A DNA stretch of 64,000 bases, taken from NCBI RefSeq assembly GCF_905475395.1, contig NC_058342.1:36352140-36416139 (forward strand). The letters are read 5' to 3'. Source of the stretch: Chrysoperla carnea. Its lineage: Eukaryota; Arthropoda; Insecta; Neuroptera; Chrysopidae. Below the pieces are notes generated by a model. That model had not been told where the DNA came from, made no database searches, and worked only from the letters and a program-made list of their open reading frames with translations. Positions 47,647 to 59,024 of this stretch are shown one piece after another (within the stretch, counting starts at the first letter, position 1; each line of letters starts with the position of its first letter). Position numbers and translations under genes: made by a program.

Positions 47647-47649
47647 AAA

Positions 47650-49145
47650 TAATTACTTTGTGATGATAGCACTCTGCGAGTTTTATGGACTTTGCTTGAA
47701 AAACCCACAAATTGGGCATGCTTCTAATAATGTTAACTAAGTACGGGTCTTTTTGGAACTTGTCGTAAGTCTATGATTTCAATTACATGAAATTGTGAGT
47801 GCCATTAGAAGAACATGTCTAGCCCAAAGAACGCCTTGGTATTTCCATTTCTGGGTTAATACAAAGGTAAAAAAAAACCACATAATCGAGTCACCTCTAC
47901 CCATATTGCAGACTTATCCAGTCTGAAATCAGACCCGACCCCAAAAAACAGACCCGATCCCATTGATTCCTATCAACATTGTTATGAGACGACGCAAATA
48001 TTTGTAAAAAGTTTTAGTTTCAAAGTTTCAGTTTTCCGGGAATTCATATAACGCGTGTTTTTTGAATTTTGACGTAATCGTGCTTTCTTGATAATTTTTA
48101 CAATAAATCGAACAATAGAACTCTAATTGGCATTGTATAAAGTCCTATTGTTATAGTATTTTGTGCAAATAATTTTTCGCATAAATTTGCACATATTTCT
48201 GATTACAATGTACCCATTGAAAATTATAAAATTTTAATTAAATTATAACTAAACAATTTGAAATAAATGAAATGAAATAATTAAATAAATATTACTGAGT
48301 GTAATAAAGTTATTATAAAAAAATGATTCGAGTCTAAAAATAATTCATTGGGTCAAACGGATCAAAACCTTATATTATTTACATATATTTGATTGACTTG
48401 ACATATAATATAAGTATCGGACGGACTTGACTCGAGCTCCAGCAAGCACCAAGCACTAACCACTGAGCAGCGAGCATCGAGCATCGAGCATCGTACCTAC
48501 TATTTATTTATTATCAATACAAAAATATTCAGATATCGCCTTTTATTATTCAATTTTATTCAAAATATTTTTAATATGCACTTAGGCAATGTATAGCTAC
48601 AGGCATGTCTATTGTATTGCATATACCTGATCAAACTGTAGCTCCCAAAATATTTATTTCTTGTGATTCACAAACAATTTCAAATTTTTTCCATGTTTTT
48701 AAGTATCTAGAGTAGTTTAGAATCAAAAATCCAATTTATTTATTGATTAGATGAGTATTTTTTCGAAATATCTCTTGAAAACAGCTCCAAATGTCGCTCT
48801 TCATATAGGATTTTAGAAGATTTTCGATAAAAGAATCGTTAAATCAACTTGATTTTTTAATTTTTGGGTCCCGAATATTCTGAAATAACAAAAGTCAGTA
48901 TATCAGGTATTTTGGACACAAAAAATTCAAAAATCATTTGATGATTGGATGAAAAACACTATAATAAGACCGATTTCAATTCATATCTCGAAAATCATTC
49001 ATTTAATCGTCAAATAAAACCAATTTTTGAACTTTTTGGATCAAATTTACCTTAGAAAAAGAGTTATGATGATGATATTCTCGAAAACAGTAAATATTTT
49101 CCGATTTGATTGATTGCTTTAAAGAGGTTTGAAAAGTACCGTTTT
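47650..49145. other. Intergenic DNA without a recognised gene
   Basis: AT-rich. Near 48475 GAGCATC is repeated three times. Between about 48710 and 49070 several phrases (CAATCGTCAAATAAAACCAA, TTTTTGGATCAAATTTACC) resemble decayed 305-bp satellite units. Confidence 0.45.
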
Positions 49146-49149
49146 CAAA

Positions 49150-49498
49150 CGAAATGAAAAGAGATATCAAGCTTTATAACGTGCTTTGGACGTAAAAAAC
49201 GATGTCAAGTTCGTAAATGAGCAACGTAGGTCAATTGGGTCCCATTTTGTAAACCGCTAGAGATAGAACAAATGTAAGAAATGTTCCTTATAAAAGTATA
49301 AACAACTTTTGTTTGAAACATTTTTCGTAAACATCACTGTTTATCCGCGAGAGCGCAAATTGTATAGTATGTATTATATGGGAATATCAGTTATATATGT
49401 GTGACATGTATGTATGTGTAATGTGACAGAGTAATCAACACTGTCTCTACATGGTATTTCAACAATTAACTCAATTTTTCACTCAGTTTTCACTTCTT
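49150..49498 (-). repeat. Dispersed repeat R, inverted, truncated
   Basis: It begins inside R at AAACGAAATGAAAAGAGATA and ends CAATTTTTCACTCAGTTTTCAC. The TATACCCTG end and GACAGAC region are missing. Confidence 0.72.
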
Positions 49499-49499
49499 T

Positions 49500-51465
49500 A
49501 AATAAATACTACTTTTATTAATCGTATATTAATTTGATAAGTGAATTTACTTGTCCTTTGACGAGTGAATTACCTTAAAATAATTTTGATTATATTGAAT
49601 TTTTTTATAATTAATAATAAATAACTAAGTTATCAAAACTTATGCTATTTTGTTTTTACCAAATGACATATTTTGATAATGATTCAATAGTTATATGAAT
49701 ACCTCTAATTTCCAATTTAATATTAATTACTCAGGGTACAAAAGTACAAACGTACAAAAAACGATCCAATACAAAATTTATTTGTCAGTTTATTAGCCTG
49801 GCCTGGCCTAAGCACTATCAAATAATTTGCATAAATCAATTTTTGTGTAACATTACTTTTAGACAAATTCCTGTAATTTAATTCAGAAAAACTTATCTGT
49901 AGTCTGAAGTAATCATGATTTTTCGTTATTGAAATTGAATTATACAAATTTTACATTATTTATTAATCGATAAAATTAAATCAAATTTCAATTAATACTA
50001 ATAATAATAATTTATATTATATTTTGCTTGATTTTAAATCAAATGTTATTTGAAATCATCAAAATTTCAAATCTAAAATTATTTATTTATGGCCAATCTA
50101 AATAAATGTTTTGTCCGATAAATAAATACCTAATCAATAAATGGATATCGAAATTTAGTTTTAATTATAATAAATATAAGCAATTAATATTTAACTGTAT
50201 CCTGTGCCAAATGTTAGATATCAACTGCAGATGACTAAGAAGATGACTAACAAGTCGAAATGTTCATAAACAAAATATTTTGATTGACAAAATGTTAATA
50301 AAGTGGATTTTAAGCAAATAGAATGTGTTTATTTAATGTTAATAATTTCCACAAATTAACGCTCTCAAACTTAAAAAAATATCTTTATAAATTATAGTTC
50401 ATGTGCTATTCTGATATATCAGCTATATTGCTGTACAATTTCATTAAAAACCATTCTCTAGTTTTAGTTTGAAAGCGTAACAAACAAACAAACAAACAAA
50501 CAAACATGCTTACTTTCGCATTTATAATATAATAGAGAATAGAGAGAGATATATACTTTTTTGACTTAAGCTATCTTAATTTTAGTCTTAAAAGAATAGG
50601 ACCAAGTTCACGCAAAAATTTTTTTCATGAACATGTTATTGAATACTTAAACAAAAAGAGTAAAGTACGCATTATAAGGAAAATACAGGCCTTATACTAG
50701 GTTTGAATAAAGGTAATATCTATATTTAATTAATGAATAAATATTTAGTATTATTAATTAAATTTATTATCAATATGAATTATAAATATTAATATGAATA
50801 GGTAATAACAATTAATTGACAAACTTCTACATAAATGAATCTATAAATATTAATCATAATCATAATATTTTCTTTATTATAACTAATAATTAATTATTTA
50901 TTAATTGTTATTACTTTTGCTTATCAACAAATTATTAATTATTCTATACCTGGCTTATAATTAATATCTGCTTAGTGCTATATAAATTTAAAGAACAAAT
51001 AATCGCTCCTAAGGATAAAAGAATAGATGAGTTAGGGATGAATTGTTAATCATTGAATTTTGCATGATGTAGATAAATTCATTGACGTAAATATCATCAA
51101 GATCGGCTAACGCGTTTGATCTCTAGTGTGTTACAAAGATGGGCATACATGCATATATTGACTTATAAACACATTACCACTTCATGCAGTCGGGTAAAAA
51201 GTAACAAAACCCTTTTTTTTTGTGTATTTTTGTTTCATGTGAATTTTGTGATATAATTGTAAGATGTAAATAATGATTGGATTGGATTTAAAGTGTGTAA
51301 TATTGTGAATAAGTAATTCCAGTGGTCTAGTATGGTTTGCATAATTAAAATATCGTTATGATACTGATATTGATATTAATATCGATATCGATATTGATTG
51401 ATAATAGAACGTAGACAGACATCACATAGGTACTATTCTACACTACATAAGTATTTGATCATAGA
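49500..51465. other. AT-rich intergenic DNA with an (AAAC)n microsatellite
   Basis: (CAAA)n lies at 50477-50505, directly followed by CATGCTTACTTTCGCATTTA, a phrase often seen at one end of dispersed insect repeats. An alternating GATATC/ATCGATAT stretch lies at 51350-51400. No exon was recognised. Confidence 0.5.
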
Positions 51466-51766
51466 CAGTGGCGTAGCGAGGGGGCAAGGGGTGTATCTGT
51501 GAAGAGGCGATAGGAAAAGCGAAATCTCTTTATGAAAAATGGGATATTGATACAACAAAACGTGTAAGAAGACACCGCAAAATGGCCCGGAGATTTGGCT
51601 ATAGATAAATAATAGGTATCTTACATTTTTTGGCTCAAATTTAAAGCGTAGCTTGAGCCTACGACTTTATTTATTAATTTGCGAGTATATTTTACATTTT
51701 GAATGTGAAGGGGAGCATAAAAAAGGTATTGTGCCCCGAGCGCAAGTTTAGCTCGCTACGCCACTG
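51466..51766. mobile_element. hAT-like MITE (CAGTGGCGTAGCGAG ends)
   Basis: 301 bp with perfect 15-bp inverted ends, CAGTGGCGTAGCGAG...CTCGCTACGCCACTG. Flanks 51458-51465 (ATCATAGA) and 51767-51774 (ATGATAGA) match at 7 of 8 positions, as expected for an 8-bp hAT duplication. No coding content. Confidence 0.88.
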
Positions 51767-52183
51767 ATGATAGATGATACATAATCAATATTAAATTACA
51801 AGCAATGCAAACATTCATTATCATCAATACCTAATCAATCAACTATAAATTATATTCATTTATTCATGTTTTATTTATAAATAATTAACATATTTCAATT
51901 GAATCGTTCACCTGCACATCTGCACACCTGACCATCTCCATTCTGCACCCTTCAAGCTAAGTACAGCGACCAGAACGCTTCACTTCATAGTCATTGTGTC
52001 TAAGCGTTCTCTTAGTATTTTGACCCGCTAATTCTGAATTTAGAATGTTATACTTTCAAAAGTCGCAAAAGTTATTTGTGTTTTAAATCGTATGAGTAAA
52101 ATGGTCTCAACGCGAGTGTTGACGGGATAACTGTTATTGCTTGTTTTGTAATTTTTTGTAAAGAACATTACAAGAAGTATTAC

Positions 52184-52405
52184 AGACATAAAAAGAGTGT
52201 ATACATTTTTCTGGGACACTCTGTAACAGTATATATTGATTTTTATTAGCCGATTATCGAAATACCAAAAAAATTAATTAATTACTATAGTACAATGAAA
52301 TTAGCGTTCAATTGAAAGTTCTAGCTCAATTATTTCTGCACATTTTCCTTTTTTTCCGACTTGATAGCTGCGAAATTGGCCGAGATATGTCAATTTTAAA
52401 ATTGA
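52184..52405 (+). repeat. Dispersed repeat, copy 1 (pair with 54315-54525)
   Basis: AAAAGAGTGTATA...TTTTTCTGG-ACACTCTG...TATAGTACAATGAAA...GACCTAGATATG-CAATTTTAAA-type sequence is shared with a copy inside intron 1 of the Windpipe-like gene. Type unknown. Confidence 0.65.
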
Positions 52406-52406
52406 A

Positions 52407-52831
52407 TGCTACGAACAAAATTTTGGTATAGGTGTTCATAGAACCACCTAAATAGTCCCTTTTTCGGTTGTCTGTCTTTCTGTCTGACAACACGATAACC
52501 CAAAACGAAAAGAGATATGAAGCCGAAATTTTTAGAGCATGTTAAGGACGTAAAAAGTAAGGTCGAGTTCGTAAATGAGCAACATAGGTCAATTGGGTTT
52601 ACAAGAACCCATCTTGTACAAAATTTTAAATGTAAAAAATGTTTCTTTTAATAAAAATAAACAACTTTTGTTTGAAACATTTTAGCTTAAACATCAATGA
52701 TTACCCGTGAAGGCGCAAATTGTATAGTATGTATTATATGGGAATATCAGTTATGTATATAAGACATGTATGCATGTGTATACATGGTGTTTCAACAATT
52801 AACTCAGTCAATTGTTAGTTTTTACTTGTTC
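52407..52831 (-). repeat. Dispersed repeat R, inverted, truncated
   Basis: It runs from GCTACGAACAAAATTTTGG via GGTTGTCTGTCTTTCTGTC and GTAAATGAGCAACATAGGTC to CAATTGTTAGTTTTTACTTG. It ends 65 bp before the presumed 5'-UTR splice acceptor of the Windpipe-like gene. Confidence 0.76.
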
Positions 52832-52896
52832 TATTTAATTTTATTGTGATACTTAACAAATACATGTTAAAAGAAAATCAATTTAATATGTTACAG

Positions 52897-53072
52897 GTTC
52901 GCTGAGATCAACATTCACAAGAATGAAATAATCAAGACATAAAAATCAACAATCCATCCAGCAAAAACCACATCTGTTATGTGTGCTACTATAAAACCAA
53001 TAAATTAAAAAATAAATTAAAAAAATTTAAATATAAAAAGAAAACAGTGCTACCAACATAGTTAAACCAAAA
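52897..53072 (+). promoter_or_regulatory. Presumed 5' UTR of the Windpipe-like gene
   Basis: ATATGTTACAG ending at 52896 looks like a splice acceptor, so the UTR upstream of the start codon probably begins at 52897 and an earlier noncoding exon exists further left. The segment is A-rich with no in-frame extension of the protein. Confidence 0.4.
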
Positions 53073-56000
53073 ATGATGTACAAAATAATTTGCGTATTGT
53101 TGATGCTAACGATCAACAATACATACTCATACGAAAGTACAATAAAACCAATAAAATGTCCAAAATATTGTGAATGTAATGAAATTATTATAAATAAACA
53201 TCCATTATTCCATAATCAACTTGGTGGAGTTGGAGGTTCAGACTCAACACAGTTGATCAACACGAAAAGTAAACATAATCGTAATTCTATGTTAAATGTT
53301 AAATGCATCAACACGGAATATTTAATAAAATTACAAAATAAAAATGTTTATAAATTAGATTTATCAAATCAGAATATAAAAAAATTTAATTTAAACATAA
53401 TTAATAATTTATATAATTTACATATATTAAATATATCACATAATGCAATTGTTGATTTATCAATCTCAATTACATTAACACAATTAACTCACGTTTATTT
53501 ACAGAACAATAATATATCAACGATATCATACTCATTCTTACCCCAATCGATAAAATATATCGATATATCGTACAATAATCTAAATTACATACCAGAAAAC
53601 TTTAATAACTTATTTAAATTACAATATATCAATTTATTTGGTAATCGATTATTATGTACATGCTTTAATTATATATCAATCAATAATTTATTAAAACGAT
53701 TGATTATCGTTGATTACAACGCTTATTGTAATGATGCGTTGATCAAATGGGATCAATTTAACAAGGATGTGAAATGTATTGAAGGACATGGCACACAATA
53801 TTTAAATGATGCAGAAGGTTCAGGGGATGTTGAATCAACTGTTGATTCAATTGATCAACAATTAAAAACACAAGATTTAGATAACATGATTGAATTATCG
53901 AATAATGGTGGAAAATTAGAAGATGATGATTTAAATGAATTTATACCGGTGATTAGTACTGAATCAACAATATCAAAATCAACAACTATGAAAAATGATG
54001 ACTTGATTATCGGTGGTGATAAACGTATGGCTGATTTTTATTTTAATGATACAAGTAATACAAGTCATGACGAAGAAGAAGAATCTGGTTCAGGGGATGA
54101 TCAACTTATATTGTCATCTTCAACCAATGATTATTCGGATGATTTGATTGTTCCATCAGTCAATATGACAGAAGATGCTAGTCAGCCAACTGTTGATGTA
54201 TTTACGGAATCATCAACCGATGATAATCAAACTGAAGAAATCGTAGGTGAGTAAGTCTCATAATCAATTCTTTGGTCTAGGAGTATCTATGGGCTTAAGG
54301 ATGTACCTACAAGCTCCAGGACAATAAAAAGAGTGTATAATTTTTTCTGGCACACTCTGAAATTGTATGTAGTCGATTTTTATTTTCCGATTATCAAAAT
54401 ACCAACAACAAAAAATTAAACTATTATAGTACAATGAAACTAAAGTTCAATTTTTGCTCATTTTCGTTATATTTTTCGACTTTCTAGCTTCAAAATTGAC
54501 CTAGATATGCCAATTTTAAAGTAAAATTTTGTGCTCATTCATTCTTAAAATAAAACCTAACTAGATTAATTTACAAACCCCAATAACCCCCTGCATACTA
54601 ATCGTGTAAAGCAGTTAGTTGCTCCCAATTTAAAAAAATAAAAGTATTACTACTCGTCAATAGATGGCAGTAAGAATTACATTTTTCAGTTTTTCCTCGA
54701 CAATTTTTAAAAATGATACTAGATCGATTTTTCGCCCCAAAAAACTCCTGCATAATTTAATCTATCATCTATCCATGCTTGTCTATTGATGAACATTTAG
54801 TTTATTTATATAACTTCATGATGTTAAAAAATTGTAACTGACTTCAACATGTAGTTTTCGTGTCACCCTGTGCGTGCGCATCATAAAAATTCACTCTCAT
54901 TACATTTTCATAACGCGCCAAATAAATGTAACTTCAAAAAGAAGGAAATCTTTCGTAGTGAACATTTTATAATAATAAATTATAAGTAGAAAATTTTTAA
55001 ACCTTATTCTCCGGTTTTGAAGTATTTTGGCAACTCTGCAAACAATTATAATTTTTTAAACGTTTTCTAAAACGGTTTATTCCTTACAAACAGGGGAAGA
55101 TGATAATGATGACGATGATTACGGATCAGGTTCTGGATCAGGTGCAATCGATCCATCTGAATTTGATTATGATTTCATTGGTTCTTCTTCTTCATCAACA
55201 ACAGAAAGTGAAGGTAGTTCTTCAACAACAGAAGCTGCTGAAGTTCCTATTATTTTTGTTAATGAAGTTTCAACAACCACTACCACTGAAGCAACACCGT
55301 CACCGTCAACTGAAGCAACTTCATCAACTCAAGCAACATCAACATCAACTTCAACTGAAAGCCCAAAAATTGTAACAGAACCACCAATTATAAAAGTGGA
55401 AAGGAAGATGAACTCAGAGGTGGAACGTGTTCTAACGAGTGGTAATGGATCAATGGATAATATAAATGAGGAATTAGGGCAAGTTGTTAAAGAAGCAAAT
55501 ACATCACCGTCGATGGGAACATACGCATTTTTAACTATTTTGGTGGTCGTTTTGATTGCTTTGATTGGTTACACTGTAATTAAACGTAGAGTTAATCATC
55601 AGAATCAACATAATAATAATAATCAACATTTGTCCACTGGACGTGCACGTAATGGTGGTACAACTGATGCAACTGGAAATAATGGTAAGGATAAACAAAT
55701 GATTCGCCTTCTTTAATCTTTTATCTATTTCGATTTTGATATTCCCAAAGTTTTAAAAACGTTGAAAAGGCACACTGAAAAAAACTAAAATAAAGACAAC
55801 CTCATCCGGAAGTTGACCCTTTCATATTTGAATCAATAATTTGTGTTCTAGGTCTCAAAAAGAAAAGCAAGGATGATGTGGATAACGATAAATACGCACA
55901 CGAAATGACTGACATGCGCCCTGGTGATGATGACAAAGTAGTTGCTTTATTAAATCAAGAAAATGAAACAAAACGTAAACCAAACAATGGAACGGTCGTG

Positions 56001-56291
56001 AACGAGAAATCACCCATGATGAATAATCCAGACGAAGGCTACATGGATACTCCGCTAAGTATACCAACACCCACAACAAGTGCGGACACTCAACCACCTC
56101 CAACACCATCACCCAGAAACTTGGATAGTGCAGCGGGAAATGGAGCGGTTGAAAAAGTTAAAATAACAATGACGGAGTTAACCGATTCCATACCGAAAAC
56201 ACCGGTGCTTGTGACACGTACCAAATCATTTACAAAAGATGGTCCACAAATAATTGTCACACCGAATTTAAATCAACGACCTAATGTATAG
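53073..56291 (+). CDS. wdp: Windpipe-like LRR membrane proteoglycan
   Basis: Exons 53073-54246, 55094-55684 and 55852-56291 (stop TAG) join in phase 1 to 734 aa. Order: signal peptide (~1-19), LRR N-cap (C29, C33, C35, C78), four LRRs (~92-183), LRR C-cap (C195, C197, C219, C235), a long acidic Ser/Thr-rich stalk, one transmembrane span (~535-554, followed by KRR) and a 180-residue cytoplasmic tail ending FTKDGPQIIVTPNLNQRPNV. Acidic Ser-Gly sites, EGSGD (~250), EESGSGDD (~338-343) and DDYGSGSGSG (~399-408), fit glycosaminoglycan attachment; a TTTTTEATPSPSTEAT-type block suggests O-glycans. Drosophila Windpipe is a four-LRR chondroitin sulfate proteoglycan reported to dampen JAK/STAT and Hedgehog signalling. 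Orthology is inferred from architecture and tail, not from an alignment. No other gene lies within 30 kb upstream. Confidence 0.8.
54315..54525 (+). repeat. Dispersed repeat, copy 2 (pair with 52184-52405)
   Basis: It shares AAAAAGAGTGTATA, TCTGGCACACTCTG, TATAGTACAATGAAAC and AATTGACCTAGATATGCCAA with the upstream copy; the two flank the first coding exon in the same orientation. Confidence 0.65.
54832..54915 (+). repeat. Dispersed repeat with GTGCGTGCGCAT core, copy 2
   Basis: TTGTAACTGACTTCAACATG then TAGTTTTCGTGTCACC and TGTGCGTGCGCATCAT; see copies at 8024 and 56763. Confidence 0.6.
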
Positions 56292-56760
56292 AAAACATCA
56301 CTTTTGTTATTTTCTATTTTAATACCAAAAAACAAAAAACGATTAGGACCGTTTTTTATTTTCAAAATTTTACACACTAATCCAGAGTTTGTTTCATTTT
56401 GTTTATCCAAAATACATCAACATTTATTTTATCGAAATCGGTTCAGTTTTTTTGGTCAGTTCACCTCTGTCGGTTCACACTCAATTATTGCGAAATATTT
56501 TCGATTTAAAAAAAATTCTCAAACGAAAAGTTAAAATTACTCCAGCCACAACTTTTTCTAGTGGGTAAAAGGAGGGAAAGAAAACAAGTTAGTAACATTA
56601 AATTTTAATGGGAGTCAAAGTGACTCTCATTAGAAAAAATCTACAGTGAACCGATTCCAGGAATAATTTTCGAGGACGGTTTAGATTAATCTCCTATCAT
56701 CTCCTAACGGTTTGACCTTTTTTTTTGGAAGCTTAGTGTGTCTATTATACAAAAAAAGAG
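56292..56760 (+). other. 3' flank of the Windpipe-like gene
   Basis: Presumed 3' UTR, AT-rich, with no clear AATAAA close to the stop. A 76-codon open stretch at 56304-56534 has no recognisable domain and reads like chance. Confidence 0.45.
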
Positions 56761-56762
56761 GA

Positions 56763-56845
56763 TTGTAACTAACTTCAACATGTAGTTTCCATGTCATCTT
56801 GTGCGCGCGCATTATAAAAAATTAATTCTTATAATTTTTCATAAG
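56763..56845 (+). repeat. Dispersed repeat with GTGCGCGCGCAT core, copy 3
   Basis: TTGTAACTAACTTCAACATG, TAGTTTCCATGTCATC and TTGTGCGCGCGCATTAT; same family as 8024 and 54832. It abuts the hAT-like element at 56854. Confidence 0.6.
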
Positions 56846-56853
56846 ATGTTTAC

Positions 56854-57706
56854 TAGTGATGGGACGAATAATCGCATTCACATTCGCAAAAAACGATGCG
56901 AATGTTTTTGACATGACAAAATCATCAAAATTTTAAATCATAAATGGCGAAATAACCTCAAACTTAACTAATATGTACTCATATTTTTATTACCGTTTTT
57001 AATCACTGTTAAATTTGAATGTTGGACAAATGTAATTATAACAAACTAACCTCAAAATAAATAAAAAACTGAAATTTGTCTTTCTAGTCTCAGGGAAAAG
57101 GCAGTGTCTCGACTGATACATCAACACCCATCCTAAATGGCTAATTTGATAAATTGAAATTTTGAGAGGATTTTAATTTTAAACTGTAGGTGTCATTTAA
57201 GAAGTGATTTTTGGAAATGCATCCCCTAAAAGGGTGAAGTTGGAGATGAAAGTTTGTGCTACAAAATATACAAACCGTCATTTTTGACTTGACTACTCAA
57301 CCGATTTTAAAAATTCTTTCAGCTATAAAATGCTACATTATCAACAAGTAACAAGGCCTGTATTTTAGGGTTCCACACTAAAAGTTAAAATCCATTAGAT
57401 TGTGAACAAAAAGGAAGTTAAATGAAGGTAAAGGAATTGAATGCTAGAGCGTGAATGAATGCTAGTTATTTATATTGTTTAAACAATATTTGTTTAAAAA
57501 ATGTATTTTAACTTAATAACAATAAAAATAGATTTAAATCTTTGGTGCAGGACCCTAATTTTTTTGAAAATAAAATACAGCCTATTTAATTTGCTAGTAA
57601 TGTAGCATTCTATTCTTAAGTAATGAACTCAAAAATGAGGGTATATAACAATTGGCGAGCGCTTCATTTGAAAGTTAACATAATCATTCGCATTCGCCCA
57701 TCACTA
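56854..57706 (+). mobile_element. hAT-like element, non-autonomous, full length
   Basis: 853 bp from TAGTGATGGGACGAAT to ATTCGCCCATCACTA. The flanks 56846-56853 (ATGTTTAC) and 57707-57714 (ATGTATAC) match at 7 of 8 positions, an hAT-type duplication. CGCATTCACATTCGC and ATTCGCATTCGC extend the inverted ends. There is no transposase frame. A fragment lies at 23600-23920. Confidence 0.87.
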
Positions 57707-57714
57707 ATGTATAC

Positions 57715-58240
57715 CTTAAAAAAAACCATGTACAGAGTGTACCCGAATGAAACCTGTTTGTAAAAACTGAACTGAAAATTTTTGTAGATAAAAGCTAGTC
57801 ATAAAAACTACAAATTTTTATACAATTTTTGCTATTTGTGCGAAAATTTGGTAATTTGAAAATGAAACAAACTCGAATTATGTACATTGTAGCCTCCCCT
57901 CTCTTACCCACCGATTATAAATAATTGCACAAGTGTTCATATATATTTTTGTAAATTTTGTAAAAATATTTTGTTTTTTTTTTTTAAACTAAAAACTCAA
58001 CTGTAAATAAATAGAGTTTCCATATATTATGTAATAAACGGAGTGAGGTGGGGATCTAATCAAGAGGGGATCCATCAAATAGAAAAGTTTGTGGAAAACT
58101 CTAAAAATTAATATATAACCTAACTATTTAAAAAAATAAAAAAATGCTCAAATATTTTGTAACCAATTTATGTACAAAATTTTGCTGGACAAAAAAGACA
58201 TTTATGAGAAAATCCGACCAAAAACCAATTGATCTTCTAA
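57715..58240. other. Intergenic DNA without a recognised feature
   Basis: AT-rich; no exon or bounded element was recognised. Confidence 0.5.
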
Positions 58241-58408
58241 CCCTGATAAAAAAGTCCGATTGGATTCCGATTCAAATTTCCAATTCATTCCGATTGAATT
58301 CCAATTCAATCCAATATGACATTTCCAATTCGATCCTATTCATGAATTGCAACCAATTGGAAATTTCCGATTAGTTCTAGTGGATTGAATCGGATTTTTT
58401 TATCAGGG
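58241..58408. mobile_element. CCCTGATAAA MITE, full length
   Basis: 168 bp with inverted ends CCCTGATAAAAAAGTCCGATT and AATCGGATTTTTTTATCAGGG (1-2 differences). The interior is built from GAATTGGAATTC/TTCCAATTC-like inverted pieces. A right-half copy lies at 29647-29723. No clear target duplication. Confidence 0.78.
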
Positions 58409-59024
58409 AAGACAAATTTAGTCAATTAAACATTTGACTAAATTTGTTTATTCCTGAATATGACAAGAACAATATTTCACGGACATAAATTAAAAGACTA
58501 TGATTTTATACAGGGAGTCATTTTCGTAGGGCTCTGTAACGGACATTCATTGGATATCTTGAATAGGTCCTAAAGATCAAATATAAATAAAAGATCTTTA
58601 ATGAATGCCCCTCTCCCTTCGAATCGAACCATAAAAACTGTTGTATGACAGTCATTCTCATAGATCATAATGATTCAACCTGTATAAAGGTCTCAAAACA
58701 ATTATTTTGCGTTTACCCGCGCCGATTAGATCGTGCGCCTGCGTCTTTTAGATGTTACATGTTACCAAAGATCCGAGAACTTTCATAAAATTTATATTTA
58801 TGGATAAAAATCTTTAATTTTCGTATTTAATCCTCAAATCATGAAAGTTACCTTACCTTGTTTAATTTTGTAATTTTCGTGACAAATAAAATTTGATGTT
58901 ATTTTCGTGAAAATGATAAAATAATTCAAACTTGAGTTGTTACACGATTTTACCGAAAATATGAATCGTCAATTATAGTCATTTTGATTGATTTCAGAGC
59001 ACTCTGAAGAAAAATTTTGGGGAA

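Larger units (their letters stand above)
54247..55093 (+). other. Intron 1 of the Windpipe-like gene
   Basis: The donor is GTGAGT and the acceptor TACAAACAG. It contains dispersed repeats at 54315-54525 and 54832-54915. If retained, translation ends two codons in (Gly-Glu-stop), which would give a secreted ectodomain. Confidence 0.8.

Noticed and set aside
55100-55375. 91-codon Gln/Leu/His-rich frame on the plus strand
   Set aside because: It is a shifted reading of exon 2 of the Windpipe-like gene, whose true frame joins both neighbours in phase.
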